24,636 nucleotides of DNA from JBBDST01 sp040904765 (GTDB lineage Bacteria > Actinomycetota > Nitriliruptoria > Nitriliruptorales > Nitriliruptoraceae). Every line of letters starts with the position of its first letter. The first letter of the stretch is position 1. Below are positions 7,422-15,521 of this stretch, piece by piece. The stretch is taken from positions 1-24,636 of the forward strand of contig JBBDST010000044.1 of assembly GCA_040904765.1 (NCBI GenBank). Reading direction: 5' to 3'. The notes under the pieces are model-generated. The model was not told the DNA's origin. It saw nothing but the letters and a program-made list of their open reading frames with translations, and ran no database searches. A program made the translations under genes and the position numbers.

Positions 7422-7679
7422 ATGGCCGAGTCTGGCGCAACACCTGCAGGCGAACCGATCCGTTGGGTCAGTACCCGTGATGCTGCACAAAAACTTGGCA
7501 TTACCACCCGCACTCTGTATCGGCTGATCGATGACGGCCAAGTGCCGGCACACAAGTTTGGTCGCGTGATTCGTTTGAAAGACAGCGACATTGACGCGTT
7601 TATCGACGGGGCCCGCATCGAACCAGGCTCCCTTAGTCACCTGTATGCGAACGGTCCGGATGACGAGGCGGCGGAATAG
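7422..7679 (+). CDS. Excisionase/MerR-type helix-turn-helix DNA-binding protein
   Basis: An 85-residue protein whose core, STRDAAQKLGITTRTLYRLI followed by DDGQVPAHKFGRVIRLKDSDIDAFI (about residues 17-61), is a winged helix-turn-helix of the excisionase (helix_turn_helix_17/MerR-like) type. The start is set by AAGGAG at 7411-7416, 5 nt before the ATG; longer upstream versions of the frame lack a ribosome site and run through the hairpin at 7321-7372. Proteins of this size act as small transcription regulators in actinobacteria (BldC is the best-known relative); no phage or integrase genes are nearby, so a recombination role is unlikely. Its last 47 bp overlap the 3' end of the convergent gene on the other strand. 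Confidence 0.85.
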   Translation: MAESGATPAGEPIRWVSTRDAAQKLGITTRTLYRLIDDGQVPAHKFGRVIRLKDSDIDAFIDGARIEPGSLSHLYANGPDDEAAE

Positions 7680-8211
7680 CTGCCAGCGCCACCTGCCCGC
7701 TTGCGACACACAGCACCGTCTCGGCAGTGCCATGCAACAGCAGCACATCGTCACCGAACGCACGCACCGGCGCGCACAACGTCACCCCGTTTGTAAGGAT
7801 CAGTTCAACCGCGTCCCCCCGGTAACTGGTTTCAAGCATTGTCAGCAGGGTCGTGACATCATCAAGCGGATCTGGATCACCCACATCTTCGACGGTGAGA
7901 TGTTGCAGCGCGACAGTGACAATTTCTTTGGTTGGCACCAGCACAATACGTGGGACCGGATGCGTCTCCTCAATCATCACAAATTGGGCCGCGACATGCC
8001 CGGCTCTGCCGCACACCTGACCGGCGCTGCGTGTCATCATCGTGACAGGAACTGCCGCAGCTAGCGACCACGCCAACAGGTCACACAGCCTCAACGTTTG
8101 CATCGCGCGAGACGTCTGCTCAGCCGCATACAACCGCTGTGCCTTCGCATCAGCAATCATGGCAGCATCACTCAACACGACAAACGGATCATGCCGGGTC
8201 ACGTCAGTCAT
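7633..8211 (-). CDS. Hypothetical protein, 192 aa, at end of purF-LysM operon
   Basis: I do not recognise the family. The product is soluble, without a signal peptide or clear membrane span. It begins MTDVTRHDPFVVLSDAAMIADAKAQRLYAAEQTSRAMQ in outline (a helical N-terminus), has an alpha/beta middle with VPTKEIVTVALQHLTVEDVG, and a beta-rich C-terminal part (DAVELILTNGVTLCAPVRAFGDDVLLLHG), possibly a small barrel domain. Its ATG overlaps the stop of the LysM gene (ATGA), so it is translationally coupled to it. Its 3' end overlaps the convergent HTH gene by 47 bp. Codon-position GC looks ordinary, and the coupled start supports a real gene. Confidence 0.7.
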   Translation of the reverse strand: MTDVTRHDPFVVLSDAAMIADAKAQRLYAAEQTSRAMQTLRLCDLLAWSLAAAVPVTMMTRSAGQVCGRAGHVAAQFVMIEETHPVPRIVLVPTKEIVTVALQHLTVEDVGDPDPLDDVTTLLTMLETSYRGDAVELILTNGVTLCAPVRAFGDDVLLLHGTAETVLCVASGQVALAAIPPPRHPDRSHTGD

Positions 8212-8867
8212 GACAGCCCGTTGCCCTCAAATGGGGGCAGTTCAAGCACCTGCCCGACATGCAACAGGTTCGGATTGCCCGCCTCAACCAATACATCAAG
8301 ATTGGCTTCAATCAGGGCCAACCAATACGTCGCAACAGTGCGCACCGTCACGACGCTAACTGCTTGCTCTGCTGCCGCCTGAACGTGACGTTCAGCGATG
8401 CGCCAAAACGAATCCCCGGTCACAACCGTGTACGACGAAACAGCGTAAAGCATCTCGTCAGTTGGTCCTTGGCTCGACCATCCGAGCCGGTCGATCAACG
8501 CCTGCACGTCATCATCAAGCCCGGTAGCCAGCTCCAGAGGGAACAAAGACAGGTTCGATTGAGGTTCAATGGCGCTGTTAGCTGCAGTCGGCGACACGCC
8601 ACTAAGCAGCAGCGCACCAGCAATCAGGCGACTCAACCGGCCCGGTGCGAAACGCGACAACAGCCGTGGCAACACGTGGGATCGAAACGTGGCGGTAAGT
8701 ACGGTTAACAGCACAATCACCAGAAGATATGCCCCTGTTAACAGTGCCAGCACGAAGACGGCCGTGACCAGCGAACCGTACGGATCGGCGGCACGTGCAA
8801 ACATGCTGGCGCCACCAATCAGCCCTGCAGCAACCAGTACTGCACCTGCTGCACGCCACCATCGCAT
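8208..8867 (-). CDS. Membrane protein with C-terminal LysM domain
   Basis: From the chosen start the product has 219 residues: an N-terminal hydrophobic segment (WWRAAGAVLVAAGLIGGASM), a second strong span (SLVTAVFVLALLTGAYLLVIVLLTVL in two pieces, about 32-57), a possible third (LIAGALLLSGV), then a C-terminal LysM-type domain (about 144-212) with YTVVTGDSFWRIAERH and PNLLHVGQVLELP. LysM modules bind peptidoglycan GlcNAc chains; here the two halves are separated by an insertion of about 20 residues. An ATG at 8924 would add 19 residues (MLVPYFLVW..) but has no ribosome site; GGGG precedes the 8867 start. The gene follows purF closely and overlaps the next gene by 4 bp. Why a cell-wall protein sits in a purine operon is unclear. 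Confidence 0.75.
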   Translation of the reverse strand: MRWWRAAGAVLVAAGLIGGASMFARAADPYGSLVTAVFVLALLTGAYLLVIVLLTVLTATFRSHVLPRLLSRFAPGRLSRLIAGALLLSGVSPTAANSAIEPQSNLSLFPLELATGLDDDVQALIDRLGWSSQGPTDEMLYAVSSYTVVTGDSFWRIAERHVQAAAEQAVSVVTVRTVATYWLALIEANLDVLVEAGNPNLLHVGQVLELPPFEGNGLS

Positions 8868-8943
8868 GGCAACCATCCCCGTATGCGGTAGGTAATCCCA
8901 CACAAGGAAGTACGGCACGAGCATCGCAACATTTAACGCTTAG

Positions 8944-10410
8944 TCAGGCGCGCGGCAATTCGCCAAATTCGAATCGTGCCTGGTTCAACTGTTCTTGCTC
9001 TGGTGGAATCGGGACCGGATAATCGCCAGTAAAACAGGCGGTGCACAACTGTTCGCGGGTGGATGGACTCGCACCGACCAACGCATCCAGCGAGAGGTAA
9101 TGCAGCGAATCAGCACCAAGATACGTGCAGATCTCATCGACCGTAAGGTCAGCACCGATCAGTTCAGCCGGCGAGGCCATATCGATGCCGTAATAGCAAG
9201 GGTTGGTGATCGGCGGTGCCGTAATCCGAAGATGCACTTCTTTGGCGCCCGCACTTCGCAGCATCGCAACAAGTTGCCGTGACGTATTTCCTCGCACGAT
9301 CGAATCGTCCACGACGACCAGCCTGCGATTTTCGACCATTTCGCGTACCGGTGAGAGTTTAAGTCGGATGCCAAGTTGCCGCAGCGTCTGAGTCGGCTGA
9401 ATAAACGTCCGTCCGACATAACGGTTTTTGACCAGCCCGTCAGCAAATTCGATGCCGGATTCGGCCGCATAACCGGCAGCGGCATCGCGGCCCGCTTCAG
9501 GCACGGGGATTACTACGTCGGCATCTACCGGTGCTTCACGAGCAAGACGACGACCAAGTTCACGCCGGACACTCATCACACTGGCCCCATCTTGGCGATG
9601 ATCGGGACGTGCCAGATACACCCATTCAAAGAGGCAGAACGCCGGTTGAGGCGTCGCGAACGTTCTACTTGACAGGCCAGATTTGTCGATCGATATCACT
9701 TCGCCTGGCGCAACGTCACGAACGAGGGTGGCCCCAACAATGTCGAGTGCTGCCGATTCGGACGCGACACACCAACCGCCGTTGGCGAGCCGGCCTATTT
9801 GAAGCGGCCGCACTCCTTGGCGGTCACGAAACGCATGGATTCGTTCGCCTTCCATCACAACCACTGAAGCACCGCCAACAAAGCGTGGAGCGTGACGGAA
9901 AATGACATCAGCCATGTCTTGTTCAGGGTCGCGTGCCAAAATTTCTGCCATCAGTTCTGAGTCGTTTGCGGCAGATACGCCTTCTTCGGCAGCCAACTGA
10001 AGCGTGTTTACCAAGTTGCCGTTGTGGCCAAGTGCAAGGCCTCCGCCACCGGCACGTTCACGATACTGCGGCTGGGCGTTGATCCATGAAGAGACGCCGG
10101 TCGTCGAATAGCGGCAGTGGCCAACGGCAGCGACTCCGTCGAGGGCAGCAAGGCTTGTGTCGGTGAACACCTGATTTACCAGCCCCATGTCTTTGTGAAC
10201 GGTGATACGTCTACCGTCGCTGGCGGCGATACCGGCCGATTCTTGGCCTCGATGCTGCAACGTATACAGGGCAAAGTAGGTGAGGCGTGCGACGTCTTCG
10301 CCTGGGGCGTAGATCCCAAACACGCCGCATTCTTCTGCCGGACCTTCCGCATATCGGGTGAGGTCAAGAGGTGCTGTATCTAAGTTGCCTGACACCGGAT
10401 GGTTCCTCAC
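8944..10410 (-). CDS. purF: Amidophosphoribosyltransferase
   Basis: First committed step of purine synthesis: PRPP plus glutamine gives 5-phosphoribosylamine. The 488 residues hold a class II glutamine amidotransferase domain whose nucleophile Cys28 (EE-CGVFGIY) follows a short propeptide, and a phosphoribosyltransferase domain with the PRPP loop VVVDDSIVRGNTSRQ. It is the B. subtilis type: a cysteine in PAFCLFEWVY, one in TNPCYYGIDM and the pair CTAC at 456-459 are the likely 4Fe-4S ligands. The GTG start overlaps the purE stop (GTGA). A second GTG at 10395 has AGGA at a better distance and would shorten the propeptide by five residues. Confidence 0.97.
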   Translation of the reverse strand: MRNHPVSGNLDTAPLDLTRYAEGPAEECGVFGIYAPGEDVARLTYFALYTLQHRGQESAGIAASDGRRITVHKDMGLVNQVFTDTSLAALDGVAAVGHCRYSTTGVSSWINAQPQYRERAGGGGLALGHNGNLVNTLQLAAEEGVSAANDSELMAEILARDPEQDMADVIFRHAPRFVGGASVVVMEGERIHAFRDRQGVRPLQIGRLANGGWCVASESAALDIVGATLVRDVAPGEVISIDKSGLSSRTFATPQPAFCLFEWVYLARPDHRQDGASVMSVRRELGRRLAREAPVDADVVIPVPEAGRDAAAGYAAESGIEFADGLVKNRYVGRTFIQPTQTLRQLGIRLKLSPVREMVENRRLVVVDDSIVRGNTSRQLVAMLRSAGAKEVHLRITAPPITNPCYYGIDMASPAELIGADLTVDEICTYLGADSLHYLSLDALVGASPSTREQLCTACFTGDYPVPIPPEQEQLNQARFEFGELPRA

Positions 10411-10928
10411 GCGTCGTTCATTTCATGATGGAGTTGCTGGACATGTTCGTCTTTGGTCCGTGACGCGTCGGTAAGTTCTTGACGGTAATCGTCGAGTTTG
10501 GCACGCAAATCAAGGTCCGATGTGGCAAGAATCCGCACCGCCAACAGGCCTGCGTTGGTTGCTCCACCAACCGCAACTGTTGCAACCGGGATACCGCTTG
10601 GCATCGACACGATTGAAAGCAGCGAATCAAGTCCATCGAAATGTTTTAATGGGACTGGCACGCCAATCACGGGTAGGGACGTGACGCTGGCCAGCATGCC
10701 TGGCAGGTGGGCCGCGCCGCCGGCACCGGCGATCAATACTTTCAGTCCCCGCTTCGCCGCGTCGGTGCCATAGCCAAGCATCCGGTGGGTGTCCCGGTGG
10801 GCTGACACGACATGCACTTCATGGGCCACGCCAAAGCGTGCCAGCACTTCAACGGCGCCACGCATCACCGTAAAGTCCGAGTCGCTGCCCATCACGACAC
10901 CGACCTGAACATTGGTTGCTGCTGTCAT
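10407..10928 (-). CDS. purE: N5-carboxyaminoimidazole ribonucleotide mutase (class I PurE)
   Basis: Converts N5-CAIR, made by the adjacent PurK, to CAIR. The 173 residues include the phosphate-binding MGSDSDF (13-19), the catalytic-histidine motif VSAHRDTH, and GAGGAAHLPGM typical of class I PurE. Presence of purK next door supports the class I mutase over the class II carboxylase. A good ribosome site (AGGAG, 6 nt from ATG) lies inside the end of purK; the genes overlap by 4 bp on both sides, so purK, purE and purF are translationally coupled. Confidence 0.97.
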   Translation of the reverse strand: MTAATNVQVGVVMGSDSDFTVMRGAVEVLARFGVAHEVHVVSAHRDTHRMLGYGTDAAKRGLKVLIAGAGGAAHLPGMLASVTSLPVIGVPVPLKHFDGLDSLLSIVSMPSGIPVATVAVGGATNAGLLAVRILATSDLDLRAKLDDYRQELTDASRTKDEHVQQLHHEMNDA

Positions 10929-12112
10929 TGACTGCTCCTGACCGAAGACCCGTCACCCATCAGCATCACTGCGGCGGCCCGTGCCCGTTGTAAAGCGTCG
11001 TCGGCAGTGTCACTAAGAACAGTGACATGTCCAAGTTTGCGTCCTGGACGCCACGTTTTGTTGTACCAGTGAACATGAACGTGACCGTCGATAAGTGCTT
11101 CGGGCAGTGTTTCACCCAGCCGTGTAGGCGTGTCGCCACCGATCAAATTCACTGTCGCAGCGTACGGCGCAACGAGGCTCACGTCACCTAACGGCCAGTC
11201 GAGTACGGCCCGCAAATGGTTATGAAACTGTGACGTGACGGTCGCTTCAAGCGTCGCATGACCCGAATTGTGCGGCCGTAACGCCACTTCGTTCAACACG
11301 ACGTCGCCGTCAGTCGTGATGAACAGTTCCACCGCAATCGTGCCGATTGCATCAATCGTGTCGATGATGCGGTGCGCTAACGACACCGCTTTTTTAATGG
11401 TGGCATCATCGAGGCGGGCTGGCATGACCAGTTCCACCAAAATGCCGTCGTCTTGCACCGTTTCAATCACCGGATACGTCGCCATCTCACCTGACGGGCG
11501 CCTGGCACACAGCACCGCAACTTCCATCGCAAGCGACAGGCGTGGTTCAGCAAACCACACGCCAGCATGCGCACAGGCAGCCTGCGCTTCATCTGCTCCG
11601 TGCGTGAACATAACCCCACGCCCGTCATATCCGCCTCGGGCAGCTTTCACCACCAAGTTCGGCCCGAACTGTTCAATTGCTGCCGCGACCGCATCAGGGG
11701 TATCAAGCGCCATGAACGGCGGTACCGGAACGCCGGCGGCTTGCAACGTCGTTCGGGCATACAGCTTGTCTTGCGCAAACTTCAACGCGGCCGCTGACGG
11801 ACGAAACGTCACCCCGGAATCAGTTACTGCCGCCAGATTCTCTGGTGGCACCAGTTCATGATCAAAGGTCACAACCGGATAGATGCCGGCAAACGCCCGC
11901 AACGCTTCAACATCGTCAACCGACCCATAGACGGCAGTTGCGCCGGCCAACACGGCCGTATCGTCGGCTGTTTGGGCGAGCACGCCAAGACGCACCCCAA
12001 GGTCGATTGCGGCACGCTGTGTCATCTGTGCTAGCTGGCCGGCACCGATCATGCCTAAAAGGGCCGTGAAATGCTCGTTTGCCCCCGTTTGGGTGCGCCC
12101 GTTGTTTGTCAC
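10925..12112 (-). CDS. purK: N5-carboxyaminoimidazole ribonucleotide synthase
   Basis: ATP-grasp enzyme that makes N5-CAIR from AIR, bicarbonate and ATP. In 395 residues one sees the N-terminal dinucleotide-like motif LLGMIGAGQLAQM, the ATP-grasp glycine loop VVKAARGGYDGRGV and the metal/ATP end motif NEVALRPHNSGHAT. The start is set by AAAGG at 12119-12123, 6 nt before a GTG at 12112; an upstream in-frame TTG at 12118 abuts the ribosome site and is unlikely. A gap of 76 bp separates it from the purL stop, with a small inverted repeat, so a separate promoter or regulator site is possible. Confidence 0.96.
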   Translation of the reverse strand: MTNNGRTQTGANEHFTALLGMIGAGQLAQMTQRAAIDLGVRLGVLAQTADDTAVLAGATAVYGSVDDVEALRAFAGIYPVVTFDHELVPPENLAAVTDSGVTFRPSAAALKFAQDKLYARTTLQAAGVPVPPFMALDTPDAVAAAIEQFGPNLVVKAARGGYDGRGVMFTHGADEAQAACAHAGVWFAEPRLSLAMEVAVLCARRPSGEMATYPVIETVQDDGILVELVMPARLDDATIKKAVSLAHRIIDTIDAIGTIAVELFITTDGDVVLNEVALRPHNSGHATLEATVTSQFHNHLRAVLDWPLGDVSLVAPYAATVNLIGGDTPTRLGETLPEALIDGHVHVHWYNKTWRPGRKLGHVTVLSDTADDALQRARAAAVMLMGDGSSVRSSQ

Positions 12113-12120
12113 CGGCAACC

Positions 12121-12136
12121 TTTACGATCTTGTAAA
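12121..12136. promoter_or_regulatory. Small palindrome TTTAC-N6-GTAAA in the purK leader
   Basis: TTTAC (12121-12125) and GTAAA (12132-12136) are perfect inverted repeats with a 6-nt spacer. The element overlaps the purK ribosome site (12119-12123). A repressor bound here could block purK-purE-purF expression; this is inference from position, and five-base arms can arise by chance. Confidence 0.25.
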
Positions 12137-12188
12137 AGACGTAGCGTAGAGGGTTGTGTGACGTTGCGGTGACGCTTTTATGAACCGG

Positions 12189-14498
12189 CTAAGACGACGT
12201 GGTTGTGTGACTTAACGCTTGTTCGAGCCCACCCAAAAACGCGTCTTCAATCGTCTCCAGCGGCAGTTCGACGATGTCGCCGATCTGTACCGTCTCGCCA
12301 CCGACCGTGCCGATGTCAACCACCGGCACACCAAGGTCTTTGCATAGCAATGCCAATGCCGGCACGTTTTGGCCTGGCAGCGATACGACGACTCGGCCGG
12401 GAGATTCGCTAAACAGCAGTTGCACGGGGCTGACTCCTACCGGGGGAATAATGTCGCAGCCGATCAGTCCAGCCACGGCGCTTTCTACCAGCGTGACAAG
12501 CAACCCGCCGCTTGCCACGTCGTGGGCGCTTTCGATCAGGCCTGTGCGGGCAGCTTCACGTAACACTTCGGCGATGGCTGCTTCCATTTCAAAATCGACC
12601 GGTGCGAGTCTGCCGCCAAGGGGCAGGTCAAGAAAATGCTGCAGGTCGCTTGCCGCAAGCCCGTTGGCGGTCGGCTGGCCAAGCAGAACGATGACATCTC
12701 CGTCGTTACCAAACGCTACGCCCACTGCCGTAGCAACATCGTCAATTACGCCAAGCACTCCGATGACTGGGGTCGGATGGATCGCCGCGCCAGATGTTTC
12801 GTTGTACAGCGACACGTTGCCGCCCGTAACTGGGATGGCAAGCGCCTCGCAGGCTTGGCCCATCGCGTTGATGGAAGTTGCCAGCTGCCACATGATTTCT
12901 GGGCGTTCCGGATTGCCAAAGTTGAGACAGTTGGTGGTGGCTAGTGGGCGTGCGCCCGTGCAGGCAACGTTTCGAAACGCTTCAGCGACCACGCGACGGG
13001 TGCCTTCAGCTGGGTCAATTGCACACCAGCGGCCGTTTCCATCCGTCGAACAGGCAACCCCTTTGACCGTGTCGAGCAAGCGGACAATCCCCGCGTCTGC
13101 CATGGCCGGTCCGCTGATGGTGCCAGATTGCACATACTGGTCGTACTGTTCAAACACCCAGTGTTTGCTGGCGACGGTTGGCCAGGCCAAAAAGCGTAAA
13201 ACGAACGTGGCGACATCACCCTTGGCGATGACCGCTAAGTCAAGCGTGTCGGCATCGATGGCCGCATAGTCATCAAGCCAGTCGGGACGGTGCTGGGGAC
13301 GGTCATATGTTGGGCCTTCATCGGCCAATGAACGGGCCGGAACTTGCGCGATCAGTTCGCCGTCACGAAACAGCACGAGTTCATCGCCGTCAGTCACTTC
13401 ACCGATCACCGAAGCATGCACGCCCCAACGATCCGCCACCGCACGAACCGCATCAAGATGTTCAGGTGCCACAAGCGCCAGCATGCGTTCTTGTGATTCG
13501 GAGCAAAGAATCTCCCATGACTCCATGGTGCTGTCACGTAACGGAACCAGGTCAAGATCGACCCGCATGCCAAGTGACGCGGCAGAGGCAAGTTCTGAAG
13601 TGGAGCAGGCGATGCCCGCCGCACCCATATCTTGAATACCAGAGATCAGTTCGGCGTCATACAACGCCAGACAGCATTCGATCAGCAGTTTCTCGGCGAA
13701 CGGGTCACCGACCTGAACGTTGGGACGTTTCGCTTCGAGTGCTTCGTCGAACTCTTGACTGGCCAGTACCGATGCGCCACCAATCCCATCACGGCCTGTA
13801 GCAGAACCAAGCAGCACCGCCAGATGTCCGATGCCTTCGGCACGCGCAAGCTGCAAACGGTCATGTTTCAACACGCCGATTGCCAGCACGTTCACCAACG
13901 GATTGCCGGCATACGAGGCATCAAACACGGTTTCGCCACCGATGTTTGGTACGCCTACACAGTTGCCATACATCGATACGCCGCGCACCACTCCGTCGAT
14001 GAGACGCCGCTGCAACGCATCTGGCAGATGTGTTGCCCCGGCGGCATCCACCCAACCGCCAGGGTCACCGAACCGCAACGGGTCCATTACCGCAATCGGG
14101 CGGGCTCCCATCGTAAAAATGTCACGCAGGATCCCGCCCACACCGGTGGCGGCACCTTGCATCGGTTCCACAAACGACGGATGGTTGTGGGATTCGATTT
14201 TGAATGTGACGGCGATGCCGCCTCCCACATCGACCACACCGGCGTTTTCGCCCGGCCCAACCAGCACCTGCGCACCGTCGGTTGGAAGGGTCTTGAGATG
14301 CATTTTGGACGACTTGTAGGAGCAGTGCTCCGACCACATCACCGAATACATACCCAGTTCTGACACGGTCGGGGTACGCCCGAGGGTGTCAACAATCCGG
14401 TCGTATTCATTCCCACGCAGCCCCAGTTCGAACCCCAGTTCGCGGGCTCGTTCGTCGTTTAACGATTCGGATGCGGGAAAAGTCGGCAGTGTGGTCAC
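12189..14498 (-). CDS. purL: Phosphoribosylformylglycinamidine synthase, small-type PurL subunit
   Basis: ATP-dependent synthetase subunit that converts FGAR to FGAM with ammonia from PurQ, in a complex bridged by PurS. The 769-residue length is that of the small PurL found in Gram-positive bacteria and archaea, not the roughly 1300-residue fused enzyme. Motifs include SEHCSYKSSKMHLKTLP (56-72), the nucleotide-binding FKIESHNHPSFVEPMQGAATGVGG (in 99-122) and the second-half CLNFGNPERPE and VTGGNVSLYNE segments. The GTG start has no strong ribosome site. It has its own upstream region, divergent from a small plus-strand gene, so it is probably transcribed apart from purQ. Confidence 0.97.
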   Translation of the reverse strand: MTTLPTFPASESLNDERARELGFELGLRGNEYDRIVDTLGRTPTVSELGMYSVMWSEHCSYKSSKMHLKTLPTDGAQVLVGPGENAGVVDVGGGIAVTFKIESHNHPSFVEPMQGAATGVGGILRDIFTMGARPIAVMDPLRFGDPGGWVDAAGATHLPDALQRRLIDGVVRGVSMYGNCVGVPNIGGETVFDASYAGNPLVNVLAIGVLKHDRLQLARAEGIGHLAVLLGSATGRDGIGGASVLASQEFDEALEAKRPNVQVGDPFAEKLLIECCLALYDAELISGIQDMGAAGIACSTSELASAASLGMRVDLDLVPLRDSTMESWEILCSESQERMLALVAPEHLDAVRAVADRWGVHASVIGEVTDGDELVLFRDGELIAQVPARSLADEGPTYDRPQHRPDWLDDYAAIDADTLDLAVIAKGDVATFVLRFLAWPTVASKHWVFEQYDQYVQSGTISGPAMADAGIVRLLDTVKGVACSTDGNGRWCAIDPAEGTRRVVAEAFRNVACTGARPLATTNCLNFGNPERPEIMWQLATSINAMGQACEALAIPVTGGNVSLYNETSGAAIHPTPVIGVLGVIDDVATAVGVAFGNDGDVIVLLGQPTANGLAASDLQHFLDLPLGGRLAPVDFEMEAAIAEVLREAARTGLIESAHDVASGGLLVTLVESAVAGLIGCDIIPPVGVSPVQLLFSESPGRVVVSLPGQNVPALALLCKDLGVPVVDIGTVGGETVQIGDIVELPLETIEDAFLGGLEQALSHTTTSS

Positions 14499-14530
14499 AG
14501 TGAACTCGAAGCAGTGAGGCGCAAAAACGA

Positions 14531-14564
14531 GCGTACTCGTCGCGACGCAGACGGTACGCTTTTT
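14531..14564. terminator. Terminator-like hairpin in the divergent purL / small membrane gene region
   Basis: GCGTAC (14531-14536) pairs with GTACGC (14554-14559) and CGTC (14538-14541) with GACG (14550-14553), with one bulged T and an 8-nt loop. On the plus strand TTTTT follows at 14560-14564; on the minus strand TCGTTTTT follows. The hairpin lies in the 5' region of both divergent genes, so if it works as a terminator it would be an attenuator or a stop for antisense transcripts. Confidence 0.4.
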
Positions 14565-14588
14565 ACCTGCGTCAGCAAAGGATCAGCG

Positions 14589-14771
14589 TTGAGTACGGGG
14601 CTAAATACGTTACGGGCGATACTGGTTGCCGGCACGTTTGTTACGGCTGTGATGCTGGCGACTCGCGGGCAGATCACTCCGGCCGCGCTGCTTGGTTTAG
14701 GCATCGTTGCTCACTTCTGGCTGTGGAGTTATCTGCGACGTGAACGGCGTCGCAGCAGCATGGTCAGCTAG
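14589..14771 (+). CDS. Small membrane protein, 60 aa, inserted between purQ and purL on the opposite strand
   Basis: I do not recognise a family. From a TTG at 14589 (AAAGGA at 14577-14582, 6 nt before) the product has 60 residues: a first membrane span (LRAILVAGTFVTAVMLAT), a short turn, a second span (ALLGLGIVAHFWLWSYL) and a very basic tail (RRERRRSSMVS), the usual charge pattern for a two-span hairpin with its C-terminus inside. An ATG at 14514 would extend it by 25 polar residues but has no ribosome site and crosses the hairpin at 14531-14564. It ends 13 bp before the convergent end of purQ. The alternative, an antisense minus-strand frame over the same bases, has no membrane-like pattern. 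Confidence 0.6.
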   Translation: MSTGLNTLRAILVAGTFVTAVMLATRGQITPAALLGLGIVAHFWLWSYLRRERRRSSMVS

Positions 14772-14784
14772 CAACCACCGCACG

Positions 14785-15471
14785 TTAGGCACGCGCAGCG
14801 GCGACGTTTACGGCCGTGAGGCTCTCAAAAAAGCCGCGTCCGTCGGTGCCGCCGATAAGTGCCGGATCGACGGCATGTTCAGGATGAGGCATCACTCCGA
14901 CCACGTTACGCGTAGGGTTCGTGATGCCGGCAATGTCGTTGAGTGACCCGTTGGGGTTGTTTGCTGGCGCGTAACGCAACACCACCTGGTTGTTGCGTTC
15001 CAGCGTGTCAAGCACGTCAGCTGGGGCGAAGTAACGGCCTTCGCCATGTTTGGCGGGGATCACAATCGTTTCGTTCACCCGATAAGCGCTGGTGAACCGT
15101 GACGTGGCGGTCACCACACATGCCACCGGTTTACACACAAATTTTAATCCTGAGTTGCGCAGCAACGCACCTGGTAGCAGTCCTGCTTCACACAGCACCT
15201 GAAAACCATTGCAGATCCCAAGGACCGCACCGCCGTCGTTGGCAAAGTCACGCACCGCCTGCATCACTGGCGCTAAGTGTGCGACTGCACCACAACGCAG
15301 ATAGTCGCCGTAGCTAAACCCGCCCGGGACAATCACCGCATCAACTTGTTTGAGGTCCTGATCGGCATGCCACAACGGCACCGCCTCATAGCCGCATACG
15401 GTGACTGCGTGGATTGCATCAGAATCGTCAAGCGTCCCCGGAAAGGTCACTACACCGACACGGGTTGCCAT
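14785..15471 (-). CDS. purQ: Phosphoribosylformylglycinamidine synthase, glutaminase subunit
   Basis: Class I glutamine amidotransferase that feeds ammonia to PurL. The 228 residues carry VPGGFSYGDYLRCGA (48-62), the nucleophile Cys87 in GICNGFQVL and a C-terminal PHPEHA with the catalytic His/Glu. The start at 15471 is set by a GGAGG at 15478-15482, 6 nt upstream; a longer frame from 15498 would add nine residues without a ribosome site. It lies 50 bp after an unknown membrane-protein gene that in turn overlaps purS, so purS, the unknown gene and purQ probably form one transcript. Confidence 0.97.
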   Translation of the reverse strand: MATRVGVVTFPGTLDDSDAIHAVTVCGYEAVPLWHADQDLKQVDAVIVPGGFSYGDYLRCGAVAHLAPVMQAVRDFANDGGAVLGICNGFQVLCEAGLLPGALLRNSGLKFVCKPVACVVTATSRFTSAYRVNETIVIPAKHGEGRYFAPADVLDTLERNNQVVLRYAPANNPNGSLNDIAGITNPTRNVVGVMPHPEHAVDPALIGGTDGRGFFESLTAVNVAAARA

Positions 15472-15521
15472 GACAAACCTCCACACGAACGCTGACACTC
15501 TTCAAGCGTAGCGAACGCCAC

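Noticed and set aside
12274..13269. 331-codon plus-strand open frame inside purL
   Set aside because: It is antisense to a clear purL, rich in Ser/Pro/Thr from codon-shadow composition, with no ribosome site or recognisable motif.
13632..14363. 243-codon plus-strand open frame inside purL
   Set aside because: Shadow of purL with low-complexity His/Arg-rich translation and no recognisable domain.
14495..14704. 69-codon minus-strand open frame upstream of purL
   Set aside because: It has no membrane-like or other pattern and overlaps the better supported plus-strand two-span protein.
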